From the NCBI GenBank assembly GCA_019614645.1, contig JABWDB010000005.1:14993001-15057000 (forward strand): DNA of 64,000 nt, in the 5' to 3' direction. The first letter of the stretch is position 1; each line of letters starts with the position of its first letter. The position numbers and the translations under genes were made by a program. This DNA comes from Stratiolaelaps scimitus (lineage: Eukaryota > Arthropoda > Arachnida > Mesostigmata > Laelapidae). A model generated the notes under the pieces. That model was not told where the DNA came from. It did not search any database and was given only the letters and a program-made list of their open reading frames with translations. Positions 35,028 through 52,847 of this stretch are shown in pieces.

Positions 35028-35068
35028 TACAGGTTTTCAGGCTGACCCTCAGCCAGCATCTAACAACA
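35028..35068 (-). repeat. Headless SINE 3'-end copy
   Basis: On the minus strand the sequence reads TTAGATGCT, then the stem-loop GGCTGA-GGG-TCAGCC, then TGAAAACC, matching the 3' end of the copy at 32230-32323. The stem is perfect. No clear target-site duplication is seen. Confidence 0.65.
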
Positions 35069-36219
35069 GCGTCTGTTGTACTACGCTGTTACTTACTGGT
35101 CCAGTGATTTAGGGTCATATCGCCCACAATCAAGAGAATCTGTCACGGTTGTATAGCAAACAATTTAAACGGAGACATTTTAATGCGAACCTCTTTTACC
35201 GTCAAATGTACCATGTGCTTCATCGCTGTAAGACCTAATTTTGACGTGCATATTTGATTCTATTAGATAGACCTGATATCAGAAGGATAGAGCGTGCATT
35301 TATACTCAGCTATCAATCTGTCTACGACACCACACTATCAAAAAAATCAACTAACCAAGCTACAAAAACAACATTCATGTCGAGCAGTTCAGTTCTCTGA
35401 CAATCGAAGGTCCAAATACTTCGATCCACGTCGACAGACAACCTGGCCTAATCCAAACGCGAAACTTCACGATCAGCGATCAGAAGAAAGTTCATCAATG
35501 CAAATAGGCTTATGGGTAAAGATTTCTATTTATTATGTAATATCACCAAACAACCGAACGTTTCGACTTGCTCTTGCGCGTTAGGGATCTTTTCAAACAT
35601 CTTCATTGGCCATCTATCGATCAATCTATCCATTGGTAGTATTTTGTCTAAAATTCGTTTCTCTCGTCCATGTACACATTCATCCATCGGCCATCCCCTC
35701 CGGAGATGGATTTTCTGCAGGAAGCTCGCCGGCACGGAGCACTCGTCGATTTTCAGCTCGCGCGTCGCTATAACCGATCCACTGACTGAGGAGAGGTCGT
35801 AGTTGCTAGCCGAGACTGAACGTCTCGTATGTAACAATTAATAAAATAAGAGACAGACGTCTGATTATAGTAGCAATTGACGTCAAGAAGCCTACGCATG
35901 CTGTGGGAGTCCTGTACAGCGAATCGCCCTGATGAGGAATTGCCTTCTGCGTCGTAAATTAAAATTCTACTATTACATGATTTGTGTGAGTTTGTTTGTT
36001 TAATTTCCAAATTGCTACTGCTGCCATAGTAGACATTTTATCTCAGCCGAGTTTCAGAGCAACTCTTACCCGTCTGTCTCGTTCTTCTGCTAACTGCGCG
36101 AAACGTACCTATCTCGTCGTATCTTATATCGCCTATCAAGCCGGCGGTGTTATCGCCTCGTGCAGAACCGTGTTGTATATAGCATAATCACTACTGACTA
36201 ATGTGACTGACTCCGTTCC
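35069..36219. other. Spacer downstream of NDUFS8; nothing recognised
   Basis: Frames at 35294-35584 (plus) and 35526-35837 (minus) show no family motif and are treated as chance. The right part (from about 35999) is the likely 3' UTR of the minus-strand NDUFS8 gene. Confidence 0.5.
35999..36004 (-). terminator. Possible variant polyadenylation signal (ATTAAA) of NDUFS8
   Basis: On the minus strand ATTAAA lies about 215 nt after the NDUFS8 stop codon. It is the commonest variant of AATAAA, but other sites could be used. Confidence 0.3.
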
Positions 36220-39321
<3,102 letters not shown>

Positions 39322-39847
39322 GTTGTTTGTTGCTGTAGAGGTTCTGACCGCTGGCGCGTGTGTGGGTCGCCCACTGTCGTCGCCTAGTTCCCGTCAACGT
39401 TGTACAGGTCTGTTCGGAGAAAAAGCCAACAACACTACAGATTGTATTAAAGTAAATTATGGAATAAAATGGTAGGCTGTAACACATAATACGTTGTATT
39501 CACGTGGCTAGAGATTTACGGCGTTAAAAACGTCGATTTTCACCCGTTTCTGTGGCAATACCAGATACGTCGCCGGCTCCCACGTGCAGTTGTTATGGAC
39601 TGTGTTCGACAGGCGAACGCCAGGCCGCTCGCGAACCGAGAAAGTAACGAAAAGTCCTGTTTGTTTTAGCTGTTCAACGTGAACATTGGATTTCAAGTCA
39701 GAAAGTCCGCAAGAGTTGGAATTCTGTTGTACGGCAAATTGTCGCTCTGTGGCGAGCCGTTGTTGTTGTCTCGCTTGTGTGGTTTTGATTGTCCACCGAT
39801 AGCGGCTGGATATTGTGGGTTAATAAATTTATACTCAGCGGGATAAC
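39322..39847. promoter_or_regulatory. Bidirectional promoter region between NDUFS8 and NOP2
   Basis: The two start codons point away from each other with 526 bp between them, so both promoters and both 5' UTRs must lie here unless there are upstream non-coding exons. The part near 39560-39720 is moderately CpG-rich. I see no convincing TATA box. Open frames on the minus strand in this interval are shadows. Confidence 0.6.
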
Positions 39848-44799
<4,952 letters not shown>

Positions 44800-45325
44800 C
44801 GCGTACACGAGTCCGCTATTAAACGATACTATGCAAATATTTTTGCTCTTACTGCACACATCCAAAATAATGCCGGTGTCGAAACGTTTCCCTGTTTATT
44901 TTACTACTTATTAGCATATATGGCTTTTGTGACAAAATAGTATATATATTATATATATATTGTGAGGAAAGTTTGTGGTACGAGCTAGTTGATCGTTGGT
45001 GAACAAGTTTCCTTGGTACCGTTCCGGGTCACCCAATTGCCTTTCTGTGGTATTACGGTCTATATTGAAAACACAATGTATGAGTAGGTCATACGGCCAC
45101 TACGAGTGCACTCTGGCGACTGTCATTCTTCGCGACATCGAGTGGTCATTTATTTCTCTCTCTCTATATGTTAGCTTCGAAGCACTTCGAAGTTCGGGGA
45201 CGACGCACTTCATGGCACGTTCATCAATTTGACGTGGCACTTCGCCACCTCAGTTACAATTGAACACCACCAGCCTTCGGGTGAACAATGTGGCGTTCGA
45301 GATTAAGCCGTCCCTTCCCCACAAT
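44800..45325. other. Region after the NOP2 read-through stop (3' UTR of short form, or intron of long form)
   Basis: No coding signal is recognised. It contains short AT-rich runs, including TATATATATTATATATATAT near 44941-44960. The first good AATAAA after the TAG is inside the 78-bp repeat at 45326-45403. Confidence 0.5.
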
Positions 45326-45403
45326 GGGGGCAAGGGATCGTATTTGCCGGAATCAGCCAGCATGAATAAAACCGCTTATAAAATATTATCACAATTATTA
45401 ACA
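45326..45403 (+). repeat. 78-bp direct repeat, copy 1
   Basis: This is identical, as read, to 50802-50879 over 78 bp: it starts GGGGGCAAGGGATCGTATTT, includes CAGCCAGCATGAATAAAACC and ends ATCACAATTATTAACA. It includes an AATAAA and ends in AT-rich sequence. Flanks differ from those of copy 2. It may be the 3' end of a retrotransposon; in this position it could also supply a polyadenylation signal to a short NOP2 transcript. Confidence 0.85.
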
Positions 45404-46874
45404 GTCCACCTGTAAATTGGACGGTACTTAGTCCAAGTTACACAATAAAACATCGTTACAACAAATTTTGATATTATAATTGAATTCTTGAATGCTCATA
45501 CAGACCAGGCCTCACAGCTAAGGAAAGTTGCTATGGTACTGTGGGACTCCTGCCTGATGGAGTGGCAGATCTACTTCCCACTAAACTCACGCCCCACTTA
45601 ATCTTCACTCTAGGTTGGTCCGGATCTTCAGAATGAAACTCTTACTAGCTGAAGCTTGCGAGACTTCATAATCTATCCTGTAGTAGTATAGATATATATC
45701 ACTAGCTAATGAGATGTACGGTGAGCAACGAAGTGTTCTCACAAGTACACATCTATGCACAAATATGTATCCTTGATAAACGAACAGACTTACGAGAAGA
45801 CAATACTAGCTGCCACTCTTCCGTAATGCCTCGATGAATGAACACAATTCAAATGTTAATGCAATGTAAACCATCAATATATTTATTCAATGTTAGTTTA
45901 TTTGTCTCATTCTCAGTGTTTTTTTTTCTTTCATCATTATTATTATAATTATTATATTATTATTAGCATTAGTTTCATTAGTATAGGCTTCGGTTTAGTT
46001 ACTTTTATTTTTGCACAATCACACACACGCTTACGCTCACATGCACAGACATATTTCAGTTGCATCAAAAACGCGCGTAATATATATATATATATATATA
46101 TATTAATGTGTCAATATAGAGCAACATAAATCCTATATAAGAGAGTTGTAATAATTTCGTATCTATATATATATATATATATATGTATTATTAGTTCATA
46201 ATTGTCCATCACTTTCTGCATTTAGTATTAGTCTCTCATTATATAATCATCGGTTACATCCTCATTATAATCCGTCAGTGTAAATACGTGCCGGGGCAGG
46301 AGGGAAGGATAAAAGTTGCTGAATTTTATGCAGATTTTCATCGTTCATAGCTTCCACAACGTCACTTAGGTAGTCGTTTAGGAGTTGATTTATTCGCATT
46401 TTGTGTAACTTATCATTGGTTCATGAGGGTTAATACTTTCAAGTGGTCACTAGTTCGTAATCCAGCTTGCCCGTGTTCAATAAATCTCGCTCATTCAATG
46501 CATCATATTCCGTATGCATTTCCACTATTTTGCATCCCATCTTAGCTCTCATGTGTTTTATCTCCTGAAACAATAACGGCGCCCACAAAATGACCAAAAA
46601 ATGCCACACGAATTTTTTTTAACACTCGTTGCATCCACACGTTGGGTGTCTGTCGTGGTGACTGTCTGACCGGTGTTAGACACCCTTGGAGTTTGCGCCC
46701 TCATCGTCGTCCCCTTTACGCGAAACATCTCGCGGAGGCGAATCGGTCCATTTTTAACTCATGCCATCTGCTCATGTGGTCACCGGCGCTGAGCCGTATC
46801 AGGTGGGCCCGGGGACGAAGGACATAGATAGAAACACTGCACTAAAAGTTGGGATTTAGTTTAAGTCCACGATT

Positions 46875-46913
<39 letters not shown>

Positions 46914-48421
46914 ACATCAAGGGAAATCTATGGTATTGCAATTCATTCCCCGTACCTGGTTTTCATCTATGGCTGGACGCACTGCTTTATCCATATAGTC
47001 ATCATGTGATTGTACAGAGACTTCACAGCCGTGGTTAGGTTTAGCGATTTCTCATGGGTCACGTTCGCTTCGAGTTTTGATCCTAAAGAGTATTCATACG
47101 TGAAGCATTTACAGCGTGATTTCTATGGAGCCTTGCAAAATCTTTCATGACTGAGATGTTTCGGAGTCGAGTTCCCTCTCCAGTGAATTGAAACTGTCTA
47201 TTGGAGTTCAGGTCTTAGCTAGACGATACTCCAAGAAACTTCTTGTTAGCTGAGTACTTCAGATGAGCTGGACGAAAATACCTGAGTAAAAGGGTAACCT
47301 TATGATAGGAGTGTACTGTGGTTGCGAACGAGGGATCCGTTATTGATTCTTGTTATTTATATTATCATTGACAATTCGTGAACGTCACCCGAGTGAGTTC
47401 CGTTCACGACTACTGATACAGGTATCAAACATCATTGTCTTCTAGTCTCGTCTAGTGATTAATAATAGAATTATCGCCTTTGTCTCATGGAATATGTATT
47501 GGGATAAAATCGATGCTACTAATGATCAACGCCCGTCCAGAGCTAACGAATGAACCCGCTTAGCAAAGTCCAGTGCCCGCCACATGACTCGTATCATCAC
47601 CCGGTTGGCTTAATAGACTATGCGAAAAACCCGCACCGAAAATCAACCTCTTCAAATGGGAATGGTCGCCGATTTCGCTTTGCATAAAGCCGTTTTACTG
47701 TAGTAGAATAGATAGATACCCATTGCTGACCTTGTTTAGCATCGACGGAAAGCGGTTTATACGGAGTACTAATTCCTGACGGGGCCCTGCGGAGACGGTG
47801 ACTCTGCAGATTTGGATAATCGATCAGATGGAACGTTTCCAGGAACTCATCGCCCATACCTTGGGACGGGCAAACAATAATATCACATCAATCAGTCATC
47901 AAGCTTAAATTGTCGTTGCGGACTCAGCCGTTCGGTGAGGCAAACTGGAGACATCTGAAATTCATTTATTCCAGAGCATTCCTCGTTCCATTGGGACGCG
48001 CTAGTAAACAATATTATATCGACCGGACGAATGGTTTGGGTAATATCCCCTGCTCTGAATGGTAGATGAAGCGGTAAACACCTTTACTTACCTAGTAATG
48101 GGCAAAATAACACTAGCAATAGTACAAGAAACCTGCTCATGTTCATATATGTATAGCACATGGCGACACCCGCAAACCGCGGACAGTTGAGACACTCACT
48201 GCAACTATTGTGATTTGAACGGTTAGTTCCGGTAGTTCCGTCCGTTTGTGACACCTGTCAGGCTGTCTTTTTTATGTGCTCCTGCTAGTTTACTTTTTAC
48301 ACTGGTTCAGACACCCTGTCACCTGATGCAGTATTGTGAAACCCACTACCCAACTTCCAGTGCATCGTTGTGACCGGTTGCTGACGGTGATATCTCTACA
48401 ACTAGCTGTTTTCTCCATTAA
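45404..48421. other. Intron/spacer with microsatellites; nothing coding recognised
   Basis: Three (AT)n tracts (about 46079-46102, 46164-46184 and 46880-46908) mark this stretch. Frames at 46642-46827 (plus) and 47618-47857 (minus) show no family motif. If the long NOP2 form is right, all of this is intron. Confidence 0.5.
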
Positions 48422-49515
48422 TTGTCCGTAGCCAATTCCGGAAACTCTGTTGTGCCATCCACCACTCCCTCCCCGTCACTGCCAAACTCCCTAACATGTT
48501 TGTATCTTAATGCTCGATCGCTGGTTAAACCCGGTGCAATTGACTCGCTACATGCGTACACATGCCTTCATAACATCTCCATTGTGCTGATAACAGAGTC
48601 TTGGTTAAGCAAAGATATATCAAATCGGGAGTTATCATGTGGGGATCGTTATAATATTTTCCGGTGCGACCGAGACTCGAGGGGTGGCGGTGTCTATGTC
48701 CTTATAGCGAATTACCTGAAATGCTGTGAGTGAATATATTGTGTGATATGGAAATGGTGGCAGTCCATTTGTACTATAACCTTGACTTCATCCGTTTCGC
48801 ATGCATCTACGCCACTAACGCCGGAAATGCTGCAGAGCGTAAACAGCGAATTGAGGCAGTCTGTCAGTCAGTGACTAAACTATGTGACGTAACGAAACTA
48901 ATTATTATCCTAGGCGATTTTAACCTCCCTGATATTGACTGGTGCAATATAGTCCTCTCAGACTCGAACTCGATGGAGGCAAATTTTACAAACTCTTGTG
49001 TTGAAAATGGGCTTTACCAACTGATAACGGAGGTAACCGTCCACTTAAACGCGATCCTAATTCTCAAGCCGGTTTTACCAAAGGAAACATTTTAGATCTT
49101 CTACTTACGACCGATCCTTTGATTATCGATGAACTATATACTCTGGCCTCCCCGATACCCTCCGATCATAATGCGATAACTTTTACTGTACTTTTTGATA
49201 CGGGTTGTACGGTAAACGATGAAGGTGGCTATGATTTCTGGAGAGGAAATTATGAAAGCATTGAGGCTAGGTTATGCCACATTCCGTGGAGGACGCTTTT
49301 CTCGAGCTGTGATTCCGTAAATAGTATGTTCAATACATTTATCAACCAGCTCCACATATTAATTGAACAATTCGTACCTAAAAGAAGAAATTTAATCAGA
49401 TCGAGAAACAAGAGCCTTAAAACCTATATAAATAGACTTGAGGCTCTGATGAAAACAGATGCAGATCCTAAAAATGAAACCAATTTACGAAAATTAGCAA
49501 TTATTATTTCTAGGG
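48422..49515 (+). mobile_element. Non-LTR retrotransposon remnant: endonuclease domain (CR1/L2/Jockey-like)
   Basis: Three consecutive frames continue one apurinic-type endonuclease (EEP fold) domain. The first reads LTCLYLNARSLVKPG, then ITESWLS, then RDSRGGGVYVLI (48422-48733). The second has LIIILGDFNLPDIDW (48730-49095). The third has ASPIPSDHNAITF and a helical linker (49119-49515). The LNARS, TESWL, GDFNLPDIDW and SDHNAI motifs are the standard metal-binding and catalytic stations, in the right order. Two frameshifts and an early stop make it non-functional, and no reverse transcriptase domain follows in this orientation. It lies between NOP2 exons on the same strand. Confidence 0.85.
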
Positions 49516-50300
49516 ATTATGGGGGGAGTGAGGGTGAGGTCGACAATGTCCCGAGGAAGGCGATGGCATTGCCTCTCTGCACAGCGAGGGACAGGCGCTG
49601 CAGAAGGAAAGAGCCTGCGCCCTTGTCCCCGGTAGCGCGGATCAACCTATGGTAGACCCCTTTGAGGAAGTTCGCAGTGAGAGGGCCGTGCCCGCCCAAG
49701 GTTTCGAAAGCAAGGGGCGAAAAAAGGTGGGTTGCCTGCAGTGCGGCGTACTTCCTCGAAGGGGTCTACCATAGGTTGATCCGCGCTGCCGGGGACAAGC
49801 GCGAAACGCTCGCAGCTGTGGGCCGCAACTACAGGGGCCCCGAGGCGGAGGCCCACACGGAAGCGGAGGGAGCGATCGTCGAGAGCAGTGCCCTCGCACC
49901 AGGCCTGTGGATAGCCCGGAGGCGAACTTGGTCAGCAACGTGTGGCGCTGAGGCCAGGAGGGAGCACGGCACACCTTCGAGGCATGCCCTCGTTTCGAAA
50001 GGCTCCGGCGAGACCTCGCAGCTAAAGTCGCACGGCCCCTCCCGATTTCGTGCGAGGATATGGCCGCCATAATGATGGGAGACCGAGAGGAATGGGCCAA
50101 CTTCCGAAGATACGCCGAGGCGCTGCTCAAGGCCAAGGAAAAACTAGAGCGGCAGATCGGAACGGGTGACGTTCTCTAAGGGTGCCAAACCTTTGGGGGT
50201 GGAGACCGGAATATTTCAGGGCCTCCGTGAGGGCATGCCGGATTGCGGCGGTTTTCCAGGGGGCTCCCTCCCACTTGGGAGGCGTGGGGAAAACAAGGTA
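49516..50300 (+). mobile_element. 3' end of a second non-LTR retrotransposon (R1/I-like), with inverted 5' part
   Basis: The frame ending at TAA 50177-50179 reads HTFEACPRFERLRRDLA, then EEWANFRRYAEALLKAKEK, the usual C-terminus after the CCHC-like motif of R1/I-group reverse transcriptases; CGAEARREH just upstream (frameshifted) supplies the preceding zinc ligand. The untranslated 3' part (50180-50300) is G-rich. The segment 49516-49700 encodes related sequence on the opposite strand (GVYHRLIRATGDKGAGSFLL), and 49750-49804 repeats it in forward orientation. It is damaged and not functional. This GC-rich element differs in composition from the AT-richer endonuclease remnant just to its left, so the two are probably separate insertions. 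Confidence 0.7.
49618..49804. repeat. Inverted repeat, ~55-bp arms with ~77-bp spacer, inside LINE
   Basis: The left arm 49618-49672 (CTTGTCCCCGGTAGCGCGGA, then TCAACCTATGGTAGACCCC) is the reverse complement of the right arm 49750-49804 (GGGGTCTACCATAGGTTGA, then TCCGCGCTGCCGGGGACAAG) with only a few mismatches. The arms are the overlap between an inverted and a forward piece of the same retrotransposon. Confidence 0.85.
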
Positions 50301-50801
50301 AGTATTTCCGTTTTCCTCATAAAAAAACACCACATGTCAGTCATAAAGATGTATATTCACCTTTTTAAGATGGATTGTTCCCCAAAAAAAAAACCGTCAA
50401 AACGCATCCGAACAGAAGGGCGGGGTCGGTTCACCTGAATTTATTTCCAGTTTATTCCCAGAAAACGATACAGTAGGCCAATACTAATCATGATTTTTGT
50501 CTGTCGCCGGCAAAGTGAGTGCACAGACAATGGTATTCATATGCGACATGATCCGATCCATCCTGTGGGCGTATGAGACTAAAGACACACACACAATGAG
50601 AAAACGCTTGACACCACGTCGTGATTTTACTTATTGTGATGCCTTAAAAAAAAAAAAGATCACTCCCAGCACTTTGAGCAGACTCCCCTCGTTGAAACAT
50701 GCGTCAGCTGAACCGAGGCCATGGTCAGTTAGGTGTTGGGCGACCGCTGCAGAGCTAGTCTTCCATTAAGCGAGCTGCATCCCTGCAGAGGAGAACCACG
50801 G

Positions 50802-50875
50802 GGGGGCAAGGGATCGTATTTGCCGGAATCAGCCAGCATGAATAAAACCGCTTATAAAATATTATCACAATTATT

Positions 50876-50879
<4 letters not shown>
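50802..50879 (+). repeat. 78-bp direct repeat, copy 2, followed by (AT)n(AG)n
   Basis: This is a perfect match to 45326-45403. This copy runs directly into about 16 AT units and then 10 AG units (50880-50930), like the simple-repeat tail of a retrotransposed 3' end. Confidence 0.85.

Positions 50880-50930
<51 letters not shown>
50880..50930. repeat. (AT)16(AG)10 compound microsatellite
   Basis: An uninterrupted AT tract switches to AG units. It abuts the 78-bp repeat copy 2. Confidence 0.9.
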
Positions 50931-50933
<3 letters not shown>

Positions 50934-51458
50934 TAAAGGGAATTATGACCAAGGACGAACGAATGTGTGGAGCCACCTGACGCAACGAGGTTGTCAGTCC
51001 GGCACGTAAATTGACGTTCAATTAAAAAGGACCAGTCAGTGAACCGGCTCTCTCGGTGACGCGTGTCCTTTCAACACGTCCCTGCGGGGATCGTCGACTA
51101 TAGCCAGATTCCCATATACGGCCTCCCGTTCGTCTCTGTCTACCAGTTCTCCAAACAACGGCGATATCCGCGTATTCAGTTAAATAATAAGATTCGAAAA
51201 ATGGTTCGTTCGTAACAACTTTTCTTTGCTACAAGTGGTTGGGATAGGAATTCTACTCATCTACAGCTTACAACGATGTGCATTTGGAACGTGAAATATG
51301 GATCTAAAACAGGGAAGTCCATAGTGTGAAGGGAAGTGTTTTTGCTGGGATATATCGAATTTCTCTGTGGATGTGATACATCCCAGCATAAATAAGAAGA
51401 AAATGCAAGGGCAGTTTTTGAATAAAAGTTACCAATTTACTTGTCTGTCAACTTTCAG

Positions 51459-52002
51459 AACTTAGCCAAATAGCGAGCAAGGCTTCAGCCTCTTCATCCG
51501 TTACGGGAAAGAAGATCGCGAAAGGGAAGAAGTCTAAGGAAGCTCAGCAGGCAAATCCTGAAGGTGGCGCCAAATCTAAAATTACGCTTGGCAAAAAGCA
51601 GCTGTTACTTAGAAAGAGTAAGACCTTGAAAAGTAAACAGCCCTCCACTGAGAACGGTATGCTTCCTAAATGCGCGTATTAACTCATATTTATAATAAAC
51701 ATTCTTCGATAAAATCATGTTCACGTGCTCCGCCCTCTGCAGCAAATAGTGCCGTTGATGCTGTCGACCGGAGGCAATATTTTTACAGTAGCACTTGATA
51801 TCACTCTATATGACTCGCTCGTTCATTTCTATCTACGCAAATCGCAGGCAAGCCGCTACAATCTCGGAAAAGCAAAGGGACGCGTACAGCTAAAGGATCC
51901 CCGGCAGCGCCCGCCAAAAACGGCAAGGCAAAATCGAAAGCAGCGAAGAAGGCTTTCGGAGAAAAAGCCTGTGCTGGCCCAAAGAAAATATTGTCACCGT
52001 GA
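51459..52002 (+). CDS. NOP2: Lysine-rich C-terminal exons, probably the tail of NOP2
   Basis: Exon A 51459-51656 follows TCAACTTTCAG and contains TGKKIAKGKKSKEAQQ, then LGKKQLLLRKSKTLKSK. It ends GAGAACG|GTATGC. Exon B 51848-52002 follows AAATCGCAG, contains KPLQSRKSKGTRTAKGS, and ends KKILSP plus TGA. The exons join in phase 1, and exon A needs a phase-1 donor upstream; the donor at 44729 in the last NOP2 catalytic exon fits. Animal NOP2 proteins have a long, basic, poorly conserved tail after the catalytic domain, which this resembles. An AATAAA at 52036 ends the transcript. The alternative is a separate small basic protein gene whose first exon I did not find. The 6.7-kb intron implied is long compared with the other NOP2 introns. 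Confidence 0.6.
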
Positions 52003-52035
52003 CAGAAGCATAAGTGCGGCTCTGTTGTGAAAAAA

Positions 52036-52041
52036 AATAAA
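52036..52041 (+). terminator. Polyadenylation signal AATAAA after the lysine-rich exons
   Basis: AATAAA begins 34 nt after the TGA at 52000-52002, at the end of an A-rich run. It marks the plus-strand transcript end, just before the convergent PPP4C gene. Confidence 0.6.
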
Positions 52042-52114
52042 GCATCGTTGTTTAACATCTCGCTATTCTAATTGTACCGGTATTCTATTGTAAATTCTTC
52101 CAATGCGTGTGTCC

Positions 52115-52238
52115 ATATCCAATACATGATCAATACCGACAGGTCCTCATAGTTATACCTAAAGGTTAAGAGCTGAGGCCTGTCAGATAGGGGAACAGCT
52201 GAGGGTCAGTTCGAAAAACAGTATATCCAATACATGAT
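52115..52238 (+). mobile_element. Short retroelement insertion (92 bp) with perfect 16-bp target-site duplication
   Basis: ATATCCAATACATGAT occurs at 52115-52130 and again at 52223-52238, enclosing 92 bp almost identical to the insert at 1516-1600. It carries CTGAGGCCTGTCAGATAGG, the stem-loop AGCTGA-GGG-TCAGTT (one G:U pair if transcribed) and the end TCGAAAAACAGT. The perfect duplication suggests a recent insertion. It sits between the convergent 3' ends of NOP2 and PPP4C. Confidence 0.85.
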
Positions 52239-52563
52239 TAGGGGAGAAGAATGATTAAGGAAATCTGACATACATTGTGTAGTTGATGTGTGAGATCTCG
52301 AGGTTTACTGTGCAGGTACAGGTGGATTTCTTGGTAGCCACTACTGATAACAAGAATAACTAACACTATTTCGACGTGTGCGAGAAGAAACGTACTATTC
52401 AAGCGGGGCCACTTTCCGGCACCTGAAGCTATGTAAAGCTGGGGAGACTTGCCGCTATACTAAATATCACCCATTCATACTAATTATCACCAGCTGACCA
52501 ATGGTTAGAATGGCATGGACATTCAAGAAGGAACGACCCCGTATATGATAAAACTATGACATA

Positions 52564-52569
52564 TTTATT
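52564..52569 (-). terminator. Likely polyadenylation signal AATAAA of PPP4C
   Basis: TTTATT on the plus strand reads AATAAA on the minus strand, about 280 nt after the PPP4C stop. It is the nearest canonical signal I see downstream. Confidence 0.4.
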
Positions 52570-52847
52570 AGTAAATAATACAGTATCCTTTGATCTTCTC
52601 CTGTTCCCAACAGGAGTATACATAGATAGATATCGTAGTAATAATAATCGTCATCATCTTAATGTACAACACATAACACCTTGCCTTTCCGATCGATATT
52701 CGTATCGATCTACCTCTGAATCGCAACCCAGTCCTATTTATCTACTGTCCTTATCTATCCAGCTTCGCCCCTGTATGCAGAACCGTCCCAACATTCTGAT
52801 AGGGCTCATTCCCGGAGGTTCACCCGAAAACCAGCTCGAGTGCGCCT

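Noticed and set aside
45326..50879. LTR retrotransposon with 78-bp terminal repeats
   Set aside because: The repeats lack TG...CA ends, primer-binding site and polypurine tract, and the interior encodes non-LTR endonuclease and R1-like sequence.
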